Source: Saturnia japonica
Taxonomy: Eukaryota > Arthropoda > Insecta > Lepidoptera > Saturniidae
Reading direction: 5' to 3'
NCBI GenBank assembly: GCA_033032175.1
Contig: CM065307.1
Location: 6,820,001-6,884,000 of the forward strand
Length of the DNA stretch: 64,000 nt
Shown piece after piece: positions 1-13,200 of the stretch. The notes under the pieces were generated by a model, which saw nothing but the letters and a program-made list of their open reading frames with translations, was not told the origin of the DNA and did no database searches. A program made the translations under genes and the position numbers. Numbering within the stretch: the stretch's first letter is position 1; every line of letters starts with the position of its first letter.

Positions 1-1008
1 CTCTAAGTTTGAAGTTACTATTACGTCATGAATTGTAGTCCTAATTAAGCCCGTGCTTTAATATTGCCCTGCAGTGTGACCTTTGTAGGCCCATGTTATT
101 TAGTTGATCAAAGTTGAAAGTAAAATACTTGAGAAATGTTTCGTTTCTATAGATTGTCTACATTACGTATCGCCAATACTTCCTGAGTTTGTATGACCCT
201 ATCCACGGTACTCTTCTCTAGAAAGGATCTTGTGCTCACCAGTTCTTAGTAACAACGAGAATCTTATGAGTGGAAAGAAAATTGCACATGTATTATCTCT
301 TTTTCAAATTTCCTGAGACATTTTATATAAAGAATACTAATCACGAAAATTCCATTAATTTTCTGTCTGTCTGTCTATTTGTTTGGATTTAACTGAAAAA
401 CGACTTGAACGAATTTTATATACAAAAAGCTAATATCATTGCTCAATCTATAAGCCATTAGAATGGTCAATATTACTTTTAAAAATCGAGAAAGAAGAAT
501 AATTATTGAAAAATATATTAATTCTATCAACCGATTTTGGTGAAAATTTATTTAGGTGGACGGAAAGCATACGTCATTCCATAATTCGGCTTTCGGCAGA
601 CCACCAGTAAGTAGTCCGAAAGTGCTAAAATATCGTTCGGAAAAGTTACAAAATTTCAAATTTTTATTAGTTTTAACGCGGGTGCGATGTGTTCAGTTGA
701 GAACGCAGATGGCTGCGGTGAGGGCCAGCGAACTAAGAATAAATTCTATGTTAACGATTAAGTTAAGTTTTAATTAAAGTATATTTTTGCATTGTCAAAG
801 TTTATTTTTCTTGAACGTTATGATACTTGCTAACAACAAGTAGTTACCTACACTTAAGTGGTACCCGTTCTCAAAAAGACTGGAAATCACTGCTTTAAGA
901 CGATACAAATTATCTATGAATGTTTTATGGTGACACAAAAATAAACTTTCTTTCAATATTAATAAATAAATTCATGTATTAAGTTTTCTATTCCTCTGTA
1001 AAAACAAT
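1..1008. other. Spacer 3' of the lectin gene, no gene seen
   Basis: AT-rich DNA beyond the stop codon of the minus-strand lectin. The only recognisable piece is around 360-500, where a CTGTCTGTCTGTC run followed by TTTGGATTTAACTGAAAAA resembles the segment at about 2850-2960 that flanks the BEL insertion, so it is probably a fragment of the same Helitron-like repeat. The open frame at 556-777 has no recognisable domain. Confidence 0.5.
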
Positions 1009-1286
1009 TCAAGGAAAAGACTGAAAATAAACAACATCTGTGGTTGTCGATAGAGTATTGGTTTGTTCAAAATGATGATGACGATGGATGGTATTCCTTA
1101 GGTTTTCTTTAGACTTTGTCTTATTTATGGGTTTCTCGCAGAAGAACACGGCAGGTGTATCGCAATCTCCTGCGTTAAGTAGACCGCTTCGACGGATACC
1201 GCCACACTGGAGAGGCTTAACGTCGTCCGAGCTTTGCAAACATTTGAAATCCCAGTCTGTGTAGCCAGTTTCTTTTAAACGTTGAC
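1009..1286 (-). CDS. Lectin exon 5: C-terminal half of CRD2, stop codon
   Basis: The acceptor (…TAACAG) begins at phase 1 and matches the phase-1 donor of exon 4. The frame contains TGYTDWDFKC, PLQCGGIRRSG, LNAGDC and AVFFCEK, the conserved cysteine spacing of a C-type lectin C-terminal half. A polar tail of about 40 residues follows the last CTLD cysteine (NKTKSKENLR, then a HRHHH run), longer than the short tails usual in immulectins. The TGA stop is at 1009-1011. Confidence 0.9.
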
Positions 1287-4200
1287 CTGTTAGAATATAG
1301 ACAATATATAGGTACAATTGTGACTATAAAAATGTAAAACGTTGAAGTTTTTTTTTAAATGTAGCACGGTAAGGTAACGACTCTGTACCCGATGTGGTAA
1401 GCGAACTGCAATACAACATCGGGAACCACCAAGGGATCTAAAGCCCATAGCCAGTCGTTGCTGTCATGCCGGCCCGCTCAAATATCTCTTCACGTTACGT
1501 TTGAAGCACTCCATGATGTAGGTAGGACGGAGCCGACGGAGCACACTGCCCGAGAGACCGTTCCACAGCTTTACAGTACGGTAAAGATATGTAGTAGAGA
1601 ACTTTATTGCTCGTGTCTAGATGGAGGTTAGCGTAAATCTGTGGCTCAGCAGCCGAGTGCGTGTGATTCTGTTATAAATACATTATTGCTAATGTATGAA
1701 CCTATGCGTTTTTAATAAGAAGATAATGGTTAAGACGTCATCTTGCTTCGCATTTCACATGCAACTTTAGTAAAAGCATATTGCGTCCAGAAAAATAATA
1801 ACTTGTGCAAATTATACTGCGAATCCTAACTCGACCAGTGCCATTGAACTTATTAGATACCCCAAAATATTGACATTGTCACTCAACGAAAAGTGACAGC
1901 AAGTGATATAATATTCATTGTTTAGGTTCATATTGCAAATGTTAAACAGAAAATAGTCTGTATTAAAAAGTCGCTGATCAAATTTCGATCATTGGGCGAC
2001 CGCTAGTACATATAAAACACAATGACTTAGGATTTTATTAAAATTAATTAACAATTAAAATGAAATAAACAAAGAAATAAAATGTGTACTAACGAGCATT
2101 AGAATTTTGTATGTTCCTACACTTCTTACCTACTACATTTATTTAAAATATCTATTGTACTGAGTTTTTATTTTAATTTCAATGGTAGGTATGCATATAA
2201 ATAAGATGTAAAATACAATAAAAATATAAACTGTAAGTAAATTTTTAATTTTGTATTTCTAATAAAAATAAAATCATTTTTTTATATTTTTATTTTTCGT
2301 TGCTGGCGGTACGATTTTGACAAGTAGTGGCGCGGAACCAACTGTCTTCGCATTTGAAATATGTGTATAGAAATCTGGTGTATAAAATATGTATATAGGT
2401 GTAGATATACCTACCAAATATCGTTCTATAATGATGTCTCTGGAACAGATCATTGTATCCCAAGAAAGCAAAGAAATTTTCGGGGATCCGTCTTTCAGGA
2501 ACATGTTTGAACAATTCCCGTACATATTTTGCTTCCTCTCGGCTATTCAGGACCAAGAGATGACCACCGGCAGACAGGCAAGTCGCATACGCTTGGTGCC
2601 AGGTCTGTGGGTCTTTGTGCAAGATATAGCAATCACCATTGTGACCTTTCTCCCAACCTGTTATTACTGTTATATTAATATATTTATACCTACCTTACAC
2701 CTACTATTTATCTTTATAAATAAATCTGTAGATCTATCTCTACAATAAGTATTTTTTTATTTATTTTTGTTAAAGATTATTAATAAAATATTATATATTA
2801 TTATCTATTACAAAATCCATTGACTATGATTAAGGCAGTTAAAAACATTTTTGTCTGTCTGGATTTAACTGAAAAAAGCTCGATTTTTATCAATTTTTGT
2901 ACACGGAAAGTACCTATGGGTATAAAAATTATCAATAATACTTTCAAAAATCATAAAGTACGAGTTGTGCGGGCTTAATCCTAGCCCAAGTTTTATAATT
3001 TTGGTAGTTTTACAATAAAAACGAGCGCAGCTGTAACTTGAGGTGGTTTATTAAAAAAGTACAATAAAAAAAAGCGCGGTATACAAATAAAAATCGACGC
3101 ACGAGTTTGAACGTATCGGATTGCCATTCAATCCTCATAGGCGCCGATTTATCTCGAACATGCCCCCGGGCGTTGAAAGCACGCCTTTCAACACAAATCT
3201 TCATTTTCCGGAAGTGGACAAATTCTACTAAATGATCGGCGAAGTATACCATTTGCAGTTCTGACGTCAGCCACTCTAGTAACACCGTCTGTGCCAGGAT
3301 ATATTTTAATAATTCGACCCAACTTCCACTTCAAGGGCGGCAAATTCTCTTCTTTAAGGAGAACCAGGGCATTCAGTTTCAGGGCACCCTTACTGGTACG
3401 CCATTTTGTTCGCAATTGGAGCTCCGAAACATATTCCTTGCTCCATCTAGTCCAGAAATGCTGACGAAGTTGCTCAATGCGATGGAATCGAGTCAAGGAA
3501 TTAGTGGAATGTTGTTGGTAATCTGGTGTCGGCAAGGATGTTAGAGGTCGCCCGATTAAAAAATGTCCAGGCGTTAAGGGCATCAAGTCTTCTGGGTTTG
3601 ATGATAGTGGAGTCAACGGTCTGGAGTTCAGTATTGCCTCAATTTGGACTAAAATGGTATTGAATTCTTCATAAGTGGAATGACAATTACCCAGCACTCT
3701 AACTAAATGATGTTTTGTTGACTTCACACCAGCCTCAGCAAGACCAGCAAAATGAGGTGAATATGCGGGGATAAAATGGAAATTAATTCCTTGATTAGCC
3801 ATATCTCCAGATAATAAATCACAATTAGTTTTTATAAATTTTGAAAGATCGTTGTATGCACCAACGAACGAGGTACCGTTATCTGAGTAAATGTTAAGAG
3901 GTTTTCCTCTGCGTGATATAAATCTGCGTAAAGCCAATAGAAAAACATTACTAGTTAAATCACCCACTAATTCAAGATGGATTGCCTTTGTAGTAAAGCA
4001 AACAAAAATAGCTATATAAACTTTAACTATCTTGCAACCACGACCTTGACGTGAAGCGGACAACATTGGACCAGCGTAGTCCAGTCCTACATGTTCAAAA
4101 GGAAAACCTGTTAGAAGGCGCTGCTGTGGCAAGTTGCCCATTATTGGGACAACAGTTTTTCCTTTCATTCGACAACACAGTACACATTGTCGATGACATA

Positions 4201-7200
4201 GTTTAGCTAAATTGCGACCTCTGATAGGCCAGTACCTTTCTCTAATAGTGGCCAATAGAAATTGTGGCCCTGGATGCAACAACTTCTGATGTTCGTAATT
4301 AAACAATAAATACGTAAAACGATGAGCGGACTGTAATAGAATAGGGTGCTTCTTAGCATAGGGAAAATCAGAGTGTTGTAGACGACCGCCAACGCGTATT
4401 ATTTTATCGTCGTCTAGAAAAATATTAAATTTAAGTAACGGGCTCTTTTTTGGTAATTCTTTATTATTAAACAAAGCCTTATACTCAGGGAAAGATCCAA
4501 TTTGAGACATTCGTATAATTAAATTTAAAGCTTTATTTAGTTCCTCGCTACGTAGAGGGCCCGAAACTAGTTGTTTCCTACAACCGCTAATAAATCGTAA
4601 CATAAACGCTACAGCTCGGTTAAGTCTCAGAAAATTAGAGAATCTTTTAAAATTAATAACTTCATTATCATTGGTTTCATTCTTGTTAATAGTGCCATGT
4701 AAAATAACATTAGGTTTTATTTCTGGTAATGGGTCATTAGTTATATGCAAAGATGGTGGACTGGATGGCCAACTAGCTATATCTTTACTTAAAAAATTAG
4801 GGCCTGACCACCACTTATCAAGAGTAGGTATAGCGTTAATATCAACTCCACGAGATATGTAATCGGCTGGATTTTCGGCAGTAGGAACATGCCTCCAACG
4901 ACAGTTGCTAGTCTTTTCTAATATTTCAGCGACTCTGTTGCGTACAAATGGTTGCAATTTGCTAGGCAACATCCCAAGCCAACCAAGTACAATGGTGGAA
5001 TCAGTCCAGAAAAATGTTCGTGTTATTTTTACTCGTAGAGATGAAATAGCTTTTTCAAAGAGTCGAGTGCCAATTAAAGCACCACAAAGCTCAAGCCTTG
5101 GTATTGTTGTGGGCTTCAGTGGTGCAACTCTGCTCTTAGCTAGAAGTAACCGAACAAAGACTTCACCCTCTTTACTTACACTGCGCACATACAGACAGGC
5201 TCCATATGCACGCTCAGAAGCGTCTGTAAAAATGTGTAACTCTAATTGTTTATAAGAGCTACAAATAATACGACGTGGTATCCTAATATCATTTATTTTA
5301 GGCAAATTGATGATTATCTCTTCCCATAATTTGCTAATATCTGGTGATAATTCGTCGTCCCACGAGAGTTTATGTAGCCACAGTTTTTGTAATAACATTT
5401 TCATAACAATAATACATGGTGCCAACAAACCTAAAGGGTCAAAAATCTGTGCAATGACAGAAAGCATGTCACGCTTTGTATTCCCTCGTGTGAGTGACTC
5501 TCCTATAGGAAAACAAAGTTGATCAGACAGTGACAACCAACCAAGACCTAACGTTTTGCTCGGCTCTAAAGCTCCAATGTTTAAATCCAGTGAAGGAGAT
5601 TGTGGAGCATCTAGTCCTACTAGTAATTGAACTTCATTTGATTTCCATTTCCTTAAAAACATTTGGGCTTTAGCCAGCGTAGAAATCATGTTATCACGCA
5701 AATCAATTACCTCGTTCAGGTCATCACCACCAGATAACCAATCATCAACATAATAATCGTGAATAATTGATTCAGAGACCTTACGGTTTGTACACTCTAG
5801 ACCTAACTGTTTTAAACAACGTGTCGCTAGAAATGGAGCACTCGCTGTACCGTATGTGACGGTGTTCAATTGATAATCTTCAACTGGAGATGAAGGATCA
5901 TCACGCCAAACAATCTGTTGTAAATATCTATCATCAGAATGAACAGTTATTTGACGATACATTTTTTCTACGTCAGCGGCAAGCACATATTTATGTTGCC
6001 TAAAACGCAGAAGGATTGAAAGCAAATCATCCTGTACTACCGGTCCAACCATTTGTATATTATTGAAAGAAAGACCGGAAGTGGTTGGACTACTTGCATT
6101 AAAAACCACTCTTAATTTAGTAGTGGAGCTGCTTTCACGTAAAACTCCGTGATGTGGTATGAAATGCGCATTTGGCATCGCATCAACCTTATGACATTTT
6201 GTCATATGATTCAAGGTCTGGTACTCGGACATGAATTGTTTGTACATCTCGCAAAGTTGAGTTTTAGCCTTAAGCCTTCGTTCTAAAGAAAATAAGCACT
6301 GCTTTGCTCGAAATAAAGAATCGCCTAATTTATCAGGCGAATGCTTGAGAGGAATTCGAACACAAAATCGACCATCTTTCAGACGAGTAGTGTTCTCGAC
6401 AAAATGTTCCTCACATGATTTTTCTTCTGGAGAGTACTGAGAACTAAAACACACTTCTTCGAGTTGCCAAAACCTAGAAAGTTGATTTTGAATATTATCA
6501 TACACATAAATTTCATCGGGGACAATACTATTAAAATTACATTTAATTTGAGACGATGTGGATACATGACCACTTTTAATTGGGCCTGATACGAGCCATC
6601 CTAGTTTCGTATCACATAGTATCGGTAATCCGTCTCCTAATTTAAGTGTCTGCGATCCTAAAATATCCCAAAAGATATCAGCACCGATAAGAATATCGAC
6701 AGGAGCCGGTGCATGAAAGTATGGATCTGCAAGACAAATGCTACTCGGTATCTTCAAGCTTGAAATATCTACCGGTCTACTAGGAACATACTCGGTAATT
6801 GACGGCAGAACGAAGCACTGAATGTTTGTGAAAAAACTGTCATCTAATGATTTAATTCTCAATAGACACATTTTATTGATATTTGAGGTAATGCTATTAA
6901 TACCCAGTACAGAATTCCTAATTTTATTAGCTGGCAAACCTAACTGTTTATATAGTTTCTCGCTCATAAGGCACGATGTGCTGCCGCTATCAAGTATAGC
7001 ACGCGTGACATGCGGTTTGTTATTACTATCGTAAACCCTAAGTAGCGCCGTTGACAGCAATACTTCTCCCTGAGCATCACGAGACCCAGCCGCAACACTC
7101 GCAGAAAGTGATAAACTCGCACTCAAAGTGGGCGACTGCACTTGTTGCTGCTGTGTGTCCTGATGTTTTTTATGCTCACCTGTAACTAGAGAAGTAATTT

Positions 7201-10200
7201 CGTCAACGGGTTTAGGTTTGTAATCCGTTATATGCACAAGCGTGTTATGCTTACGGTGACATATTTTGCATCCTGTTTTTTTGCATTGGTTAGCATAGTG
7301 TCCAGAAGCAAAACAATTAAAACAAACTTTAAAACTGGGAAGTAATTTTAACCGCGACTCATTAGTGAGCGCAAGAAACTGTGAGCAACTACTTAATTTA
7401 TGCTCACCATTACATTTAGGGCAACGTTTATTGTCGGAATTATTTTTATTGCCATAATCGCGTACAGTCACCATGGTTTTTACCTTTGGGCTACTTTTGA
7501 CAGAGGTATTTGAACCCGAAGCACGAGAAGCTATGGAATCTAGTTCTATAGCTTCAAGTAAGTCAGCTCGGTTCTTAATAAATGTAAGAAAAAAGGCAAA
7601 AGTAATTTTTTCATCCCGACCCAACTGACCTTTGTGCTCCTCCCATTCACGATATGTTTTAGAATCTAATTTATGTGTAATAATGTGAATAAGAAGTGTA
7701 TCCCAGCAATGAGTGGGTTCGCCTAATATTTCTAACGACCTTAGGTTTTTGTTCGTTTTATCTATGAGGTTTTTTAAATTTATAGAAGACTCCTTTGTTA
7801 TTTTTTCTAAATTAAATAATGCGGTTACGTGATTTTGAGTCAGAAGTCTTTTATTATTGTAACGCTCACAAAGCAAGTTCCAAACCATAGTATAGTTAGC
7901 TGCAGAACATTCAATCGACTGGATTATTTCAGTAGCAGAGCCGTCTAGCGAGGCACGTAAATAGTGAAATTTATTAATATTATCTATCTCATCATTATTA
8001 TGAATAAGACTAGAAAATGTGTCGTGAAACTCCATCCAATTATCATACGATCCACAAAATTTAGGTAAATAAATAGTGGGTAATTTAACAGTATTATGAG
8101 TAGAACGACGCGAAACTATTTCACCTCCTGATTGCTCTGATTTACTATACTCGTCGAGTAACTTCTTTGCCCGAGCAACTGTTTTGAAATAAATAGATTC
8201 AAAGCTGTTACGTTCAGATAACTGAGTGTCCATATTGTCTTCACTACATTCTAATGATAACTGTACCTCGTCAAACTGATCATACATAGCCTCCATTTTG
8301 ATGATCCGTAATTGCAACTCTTTTGCCTCGGAGTCATCCAAAGGGGAAACATCGACAGAATTCAAATAGTTTGAGAACGCAGTTAACCGTCCTTTACAAC
8401 TGGCTCGACGTTTAATAAGTTTATCGTCTGGCATTTTGAAGGGCTGGTGTGTAATCAACCTGGAATGTATACAATGAAAGGTTTTACAAATCTATTTACT
8501 CAAAATGACAAACCTAGTTATACTATGCAGTATATACAACCTTACTATGATGTATGTTCTAAATACTGTGATCTGTCATACGTAATATTACAACAATATA
8601 ATATGAAACTACAAAAAAAAATTAATTAAACACTCATAGATATTACATTAATACACAAAAACTACTACACACAAAATAATAACATTGACTGTACTTCTAA
8701 TAATTCACAAACTAACAATAATCTACACAAATAACTAAGTGAAATAAATAACTAATAACATGTATTATCTACCAAATGCTAATTGAATGATTAAGTGACT
8801 AAATCAGCAATACAATAGCTAAGTACCGACTAAAGTACTAACAAAAGGTACTAGGTAATAAGTATGTATTTTAACCATGCTTTATCGGATCCAAAGGCTA
8901 AAGATAATAATAAAAACTGACTAAGTATTTAACAATAATAAATCATAATCGTTAACAATTAACACTTTGATGTAATATAATAGTAATACATGGTACTAAC
9001 CTCGTATAATTAACAGCTAATTAGCTCACTATACTACCTGAATAAGAGTGTTGGGCGAAATTTAACAATAATTAGTTGTTATAATGAAAGTCCAAACGCG
9101 TTATCTTCATTTTAAATATCCACTTCACAGTAAAATCTTTAACGTGCAACGGTCTTGACCTTGTGATGACCCGTGCGTATGCAGTTGTACTTTCCAATTT
9201 CGCCTTCTAATTGAAATCCACATCAATCTTACTGATTCAATTAATTTTATTCTATCCGGCTCGAAGGACCAATGTGCGGGCTTAATCCTAGCCCAAGTTT
9301 TATAATTTTGGTAGTTTTACAATAAAAACGAGCGCAGCTGTAACTTGAGGTGGTTTATTAAAAAAGTACAATAAAAAAAAGCGCGGTATACAAATAAAAA
9401 TCGACGCACGAGTTTGAACGTATCGGATTGCCATTCAATCCTCATAGGCGCCGATTTATCTCGAACACGAGTAAAAGTAAAATTAGTAGACGAAAGTAAT
9501 AACTGCTTGATGAAAGCGTATAAAGCCGCGGGTACAGCTAGTTAGATTATAAGTCGCTTAGCGAGCATGCGAAATATTTGAAACATGGTATATGATGAAA
9601 TATGCTAGCTGCTCGTGGAGTTAAGGGTGTATTTCTAAAAATTGCATAAAAGTTGGTCTATTGTTAAAATATCTTCAACGAGATAACCGTCTGTTTCTTT
9701 TTTTTACCACCGAATAAGCTAATTCTTAACCATCCTCAAAAAGGAGCAAACTTAAGTGAGACTCAGTTGGAAAGTCTCATGTGCCAGTGTGTGTTGCTCA
9801 CAGAGATCTAAAGCACGTGCATTGCTTAGCAGCAATAGTAGTAATAGTATATATAGCTACTATTCCAAATATTGTTAAGGAAATGAAAAATAGTTAGTAT
9901 ATAGTAAAGATTATTTAAAGCTTTCAAATTATGCATTCGGATGAACCAGATTTCGAACATTAAAAAAAGTATGTTGCGGGTGGTTTAAAAAAATGCACGG
10001 AGATAAATCTGGGCTGTAAGGAGGATTAGGTAACATTTTTTCCGCTGAAGTATTCAAATAGGCCACGGTTCTAGCGGGGGTGTGAGCGGGCGCGTTATCT
10101 TGATGAAAAAGAATGCCACGGACACTGCTGCTTGGTCGCTCGCTATTTAACTCTTCGAAAGCTTGAGGCAAACAGACAAACATAGCAATCCCATTCTCTA

Positions 10201-13200
10201 GGAACTAACTCTTCTACGATGACCTCGCGATAAAAATGAATAAATATTACGATCTACGTAATGAGCTTATAGTCTTGTCAACAAGTTCAAAAACGTGAAA
10301 AATAGAGATAAAGGTCCTAAAGCTATGAGCGTTAGCTCATTGGATTCGAAATCAACTCTAGAAAAATGTTTTGAAGGATTTTGGTGCAGGTAAAAAATTG
10401 CAATTGTTATTAACAAAATAAGATGAAAAAAAATTGGTATTCAGTTTTTCGTTAATAACTCGAAAAATGTAAATATTATACAATTTTGAAAAAAGCTCCT
10501 TAAAGAGGAGGAAATTTGCGATAAAAAAGTCCCAACTCCCGGAACTCTATCTCCATTATTTTATTATTTTAATTTGACGTTGAAAATAGGGTTCCGCGCG
10601 GCTGTTACGGCATGCAACAAATGAATAAACTTTTATGAACATTTATCGCAGGATCTTATGAAGTATATATATCAAAAGGGCTCCACAAGTTTCAAATTTA
10701 TTAATTAACGCTCCGACCGCGAATAACTTTTGTGGGCAGCTCGCCTTCTTCAAACACCCATTGCGTGGATTGTTACTTCGTAAGAGGATCGTAGCTGTAG
10801 AACCAAGTTTCGCTAGTAGTAAGGATGTAAGATACGTTTTGCGAAGTTACTCCTTCTAACTTTTCTAGCATAAATTTGCACTAATCAACACGACGTGAGT
10901 TTTGCTCTTCGGTGAGAGAATGAGGTACCCATCGCGAAGCAAGCTTCCTAACTTTAAGGTGTTCATGCAGGGTGGTGGAAACTGCCTGTGATCCAATCTT
11001 CAGTTCAACCTAAATCTCTCGATGTGTAATGTGTCTATTCTCCCGCAATAGCCACTTTACCCTGATGATATTTTCATAAGTTACTGTAGTTGTAGTTCGG
11101 CAGGGTCTGGGGTCATTGGTAACCTTCGAGCGAGCGCACTGTCGTAAAAATTACGACAAAATTATTTTTCGGGTACCTGCTTTTACCGGACTTGTAAAGA
11201 AGGGTTTATTTTATGTGTTTTATTCCAAGAAAAACATGTGTTGAGGCTCCACTTGCAGTTTGATAGAATTTGGATTGCGTATTTAGTGTTTATTTGAACA
11301 TTTTAATGACAAGACTGCTGATCGTAAATTTTAGGTCGCGCGTCTGCTCATTTAAGTATTCTTGCTTTTTTTTTTTTGTTATTTTTAGTGCTTTATCGTT
11401 TGATACGATATTTTTACTGGTAATATTTTGTAGTTTTGTAATCAAGAATCAAAAACAAAAAATTACTCACATATAGGTATTATAAAGAAATTTTTATATC
11501 CTGAGAAAACTAAATGCCGCAGGACATTTCTAAAAAAATGTCGCTTCAATTGATACAAGAATATCTAAGGAGCAGAGCACAATTGAAACACTTACCATTG
11601 GATGTAACAACGTTTTTGAAACTAAACTATGGACAACAAGAAAAAGAAAAAGAACCAATAACGCCTGAAAATAGGCCAAAACGGGGAACTTGTCGTTTAT
11701 GCGTTTTGGATATGAAAAGAACATTCACATTAATGAAGTGCTCCAAATGTGTCTATTTTAAGTATTGCAATAATTCAAATTCACCATCAGATGATTGTAA
11801 CTAATTACATAATTATAATACTCTCATTTAGAATGAAACGTTGCCATTTTTATAATTAACCTTATTTTTTTTTAAATAAATAAGTATAAAATTTGAAATA
11901 TTTGCATATATAATTACTTATTTCGTCCATTTCCTAGTTGTATTGGAAAACATACACGGAGGCAATATTTATTGATAAATTTGTTGTCGTAAAAAGTACG
12001 ACGCGTGCCCGCTCGTATCAAATTTTAGGGCGCGTCCGCTGGAAAGTTAAGGTTCTCTCGGCCACGTTTAAATTACGAAACCAATAAATAACTGTTGCTA
12101 AAGCAGGAGCAGACTCTCCAAATCTTTCAATTCTCTCTCAGCTTTTAAATTTTCCTGAGATTCCTTGAAGGTTAACCCCTACTTTATAATCATAAAATAT
12201 CATAGCATGAAAAGCTTCCCGCGAGACGTCCATTGTTGCAAACAAAACAAGAGTGTAATCTTTAAAAAAGGTAAATGATTTTGACCAAAGAGATTTTTAT
12301 TGAAATTAACTATCAGTTCAAAATAGTTCAAGAAAAAAGAGATTTTATTTATTCTGTGGATATCAATTTTCAGAACAACATAGGTACGGTAGAATATGTA
12401 TGCCAGTAGTGCTTTCGAAGTTAATAGTAAACAAATATTTATTATTTTCCTACAATGAAATAAAATAGAAACGTAAATATGGTCTTCGCACAGTCCGTGA
12501 TATTGCGGACGAAAGCGGACCAGCCCGCACTGACGCACCATGGGAAGAGTGTCGTATGTGAAAGCACAGGCTCATATCCCTAGCGGTGCACGGGAACCAC
12601 CGCGAGTCAGTAACTTCAAAAGTGCGGTACGAGCTTGTGTCATTTTTTTGACAGTTTGCATTTTGGAATGACAAAATGGATCCAATTTGAAGACCCACAA
12701 CGTTGTGCACGTTGGTGTGGTGCGTGCTTGACCGCGGTCATCAATCGTGGGTGTTATTAACTCGCTTTTTTAATATGTTAATTCAGAACAGATTTTTAGT
12801 TTCAGTTAGGTATGTATATAACACTATTTCTTCTATTATAACATTAGTTTCAGATTAAACTTTTCAGGTCTGCATTAAAGAAAGACGTAAAAGCTGTCAA
12901 TCAGTTAAAAGCGGGACTAGCAAAGAAATGTTGAATTAACTATTTACGATGGATTTCCGCAAAATAATGCCCTCATTAATCAAATAGAAATAAATGAACA
13001 TACTTACGATGATCATAAGTATCACAATCAGAATTATAACTGATCCCCGCGGCTTTAGTTTTACAAATGAAGGGTAATTTTATAGTACAGGGATGAACGA
13101 AAAGACGTCCTGAACGGCGCATTGCCACACACCGACCAGCACTGTGTGTGGGTTCTTTACTATCCCATAGTAAGCCTAATATAGTATTATGCATATCATT

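Larger units (their letters stand above)
2966..9467 (-). mobile_element. Complete BEL/Pao LTR retrotransposon
   Basis: A 6502-bp element inserted in lectin intron 3, transcribed on the same strand as the lectin. It has 195-bp LTRs that I read as identical (9273-9467 is the 5' LTR and 2966-3160 the 3' LTR in element orientation), TG…CA ends, a perfect 5-bp target duplication CGAGT (2961-2965 and 9468-9472), a tRNA-Tyr primer-binding site and a single uninterrupted gag-pol frame. No envelope-like frame is present. Identical LTRs and an open frame point to a very recent, possibly still mobile, copy. Confidence 0.97.

Noticed and set aside
12200..12710. Minus-strand frames as extra lectin exons
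   Set aside because: No CTLD cysteine pattern or phase-1 splice sites, and exons 3 and 4 already join perfectly.
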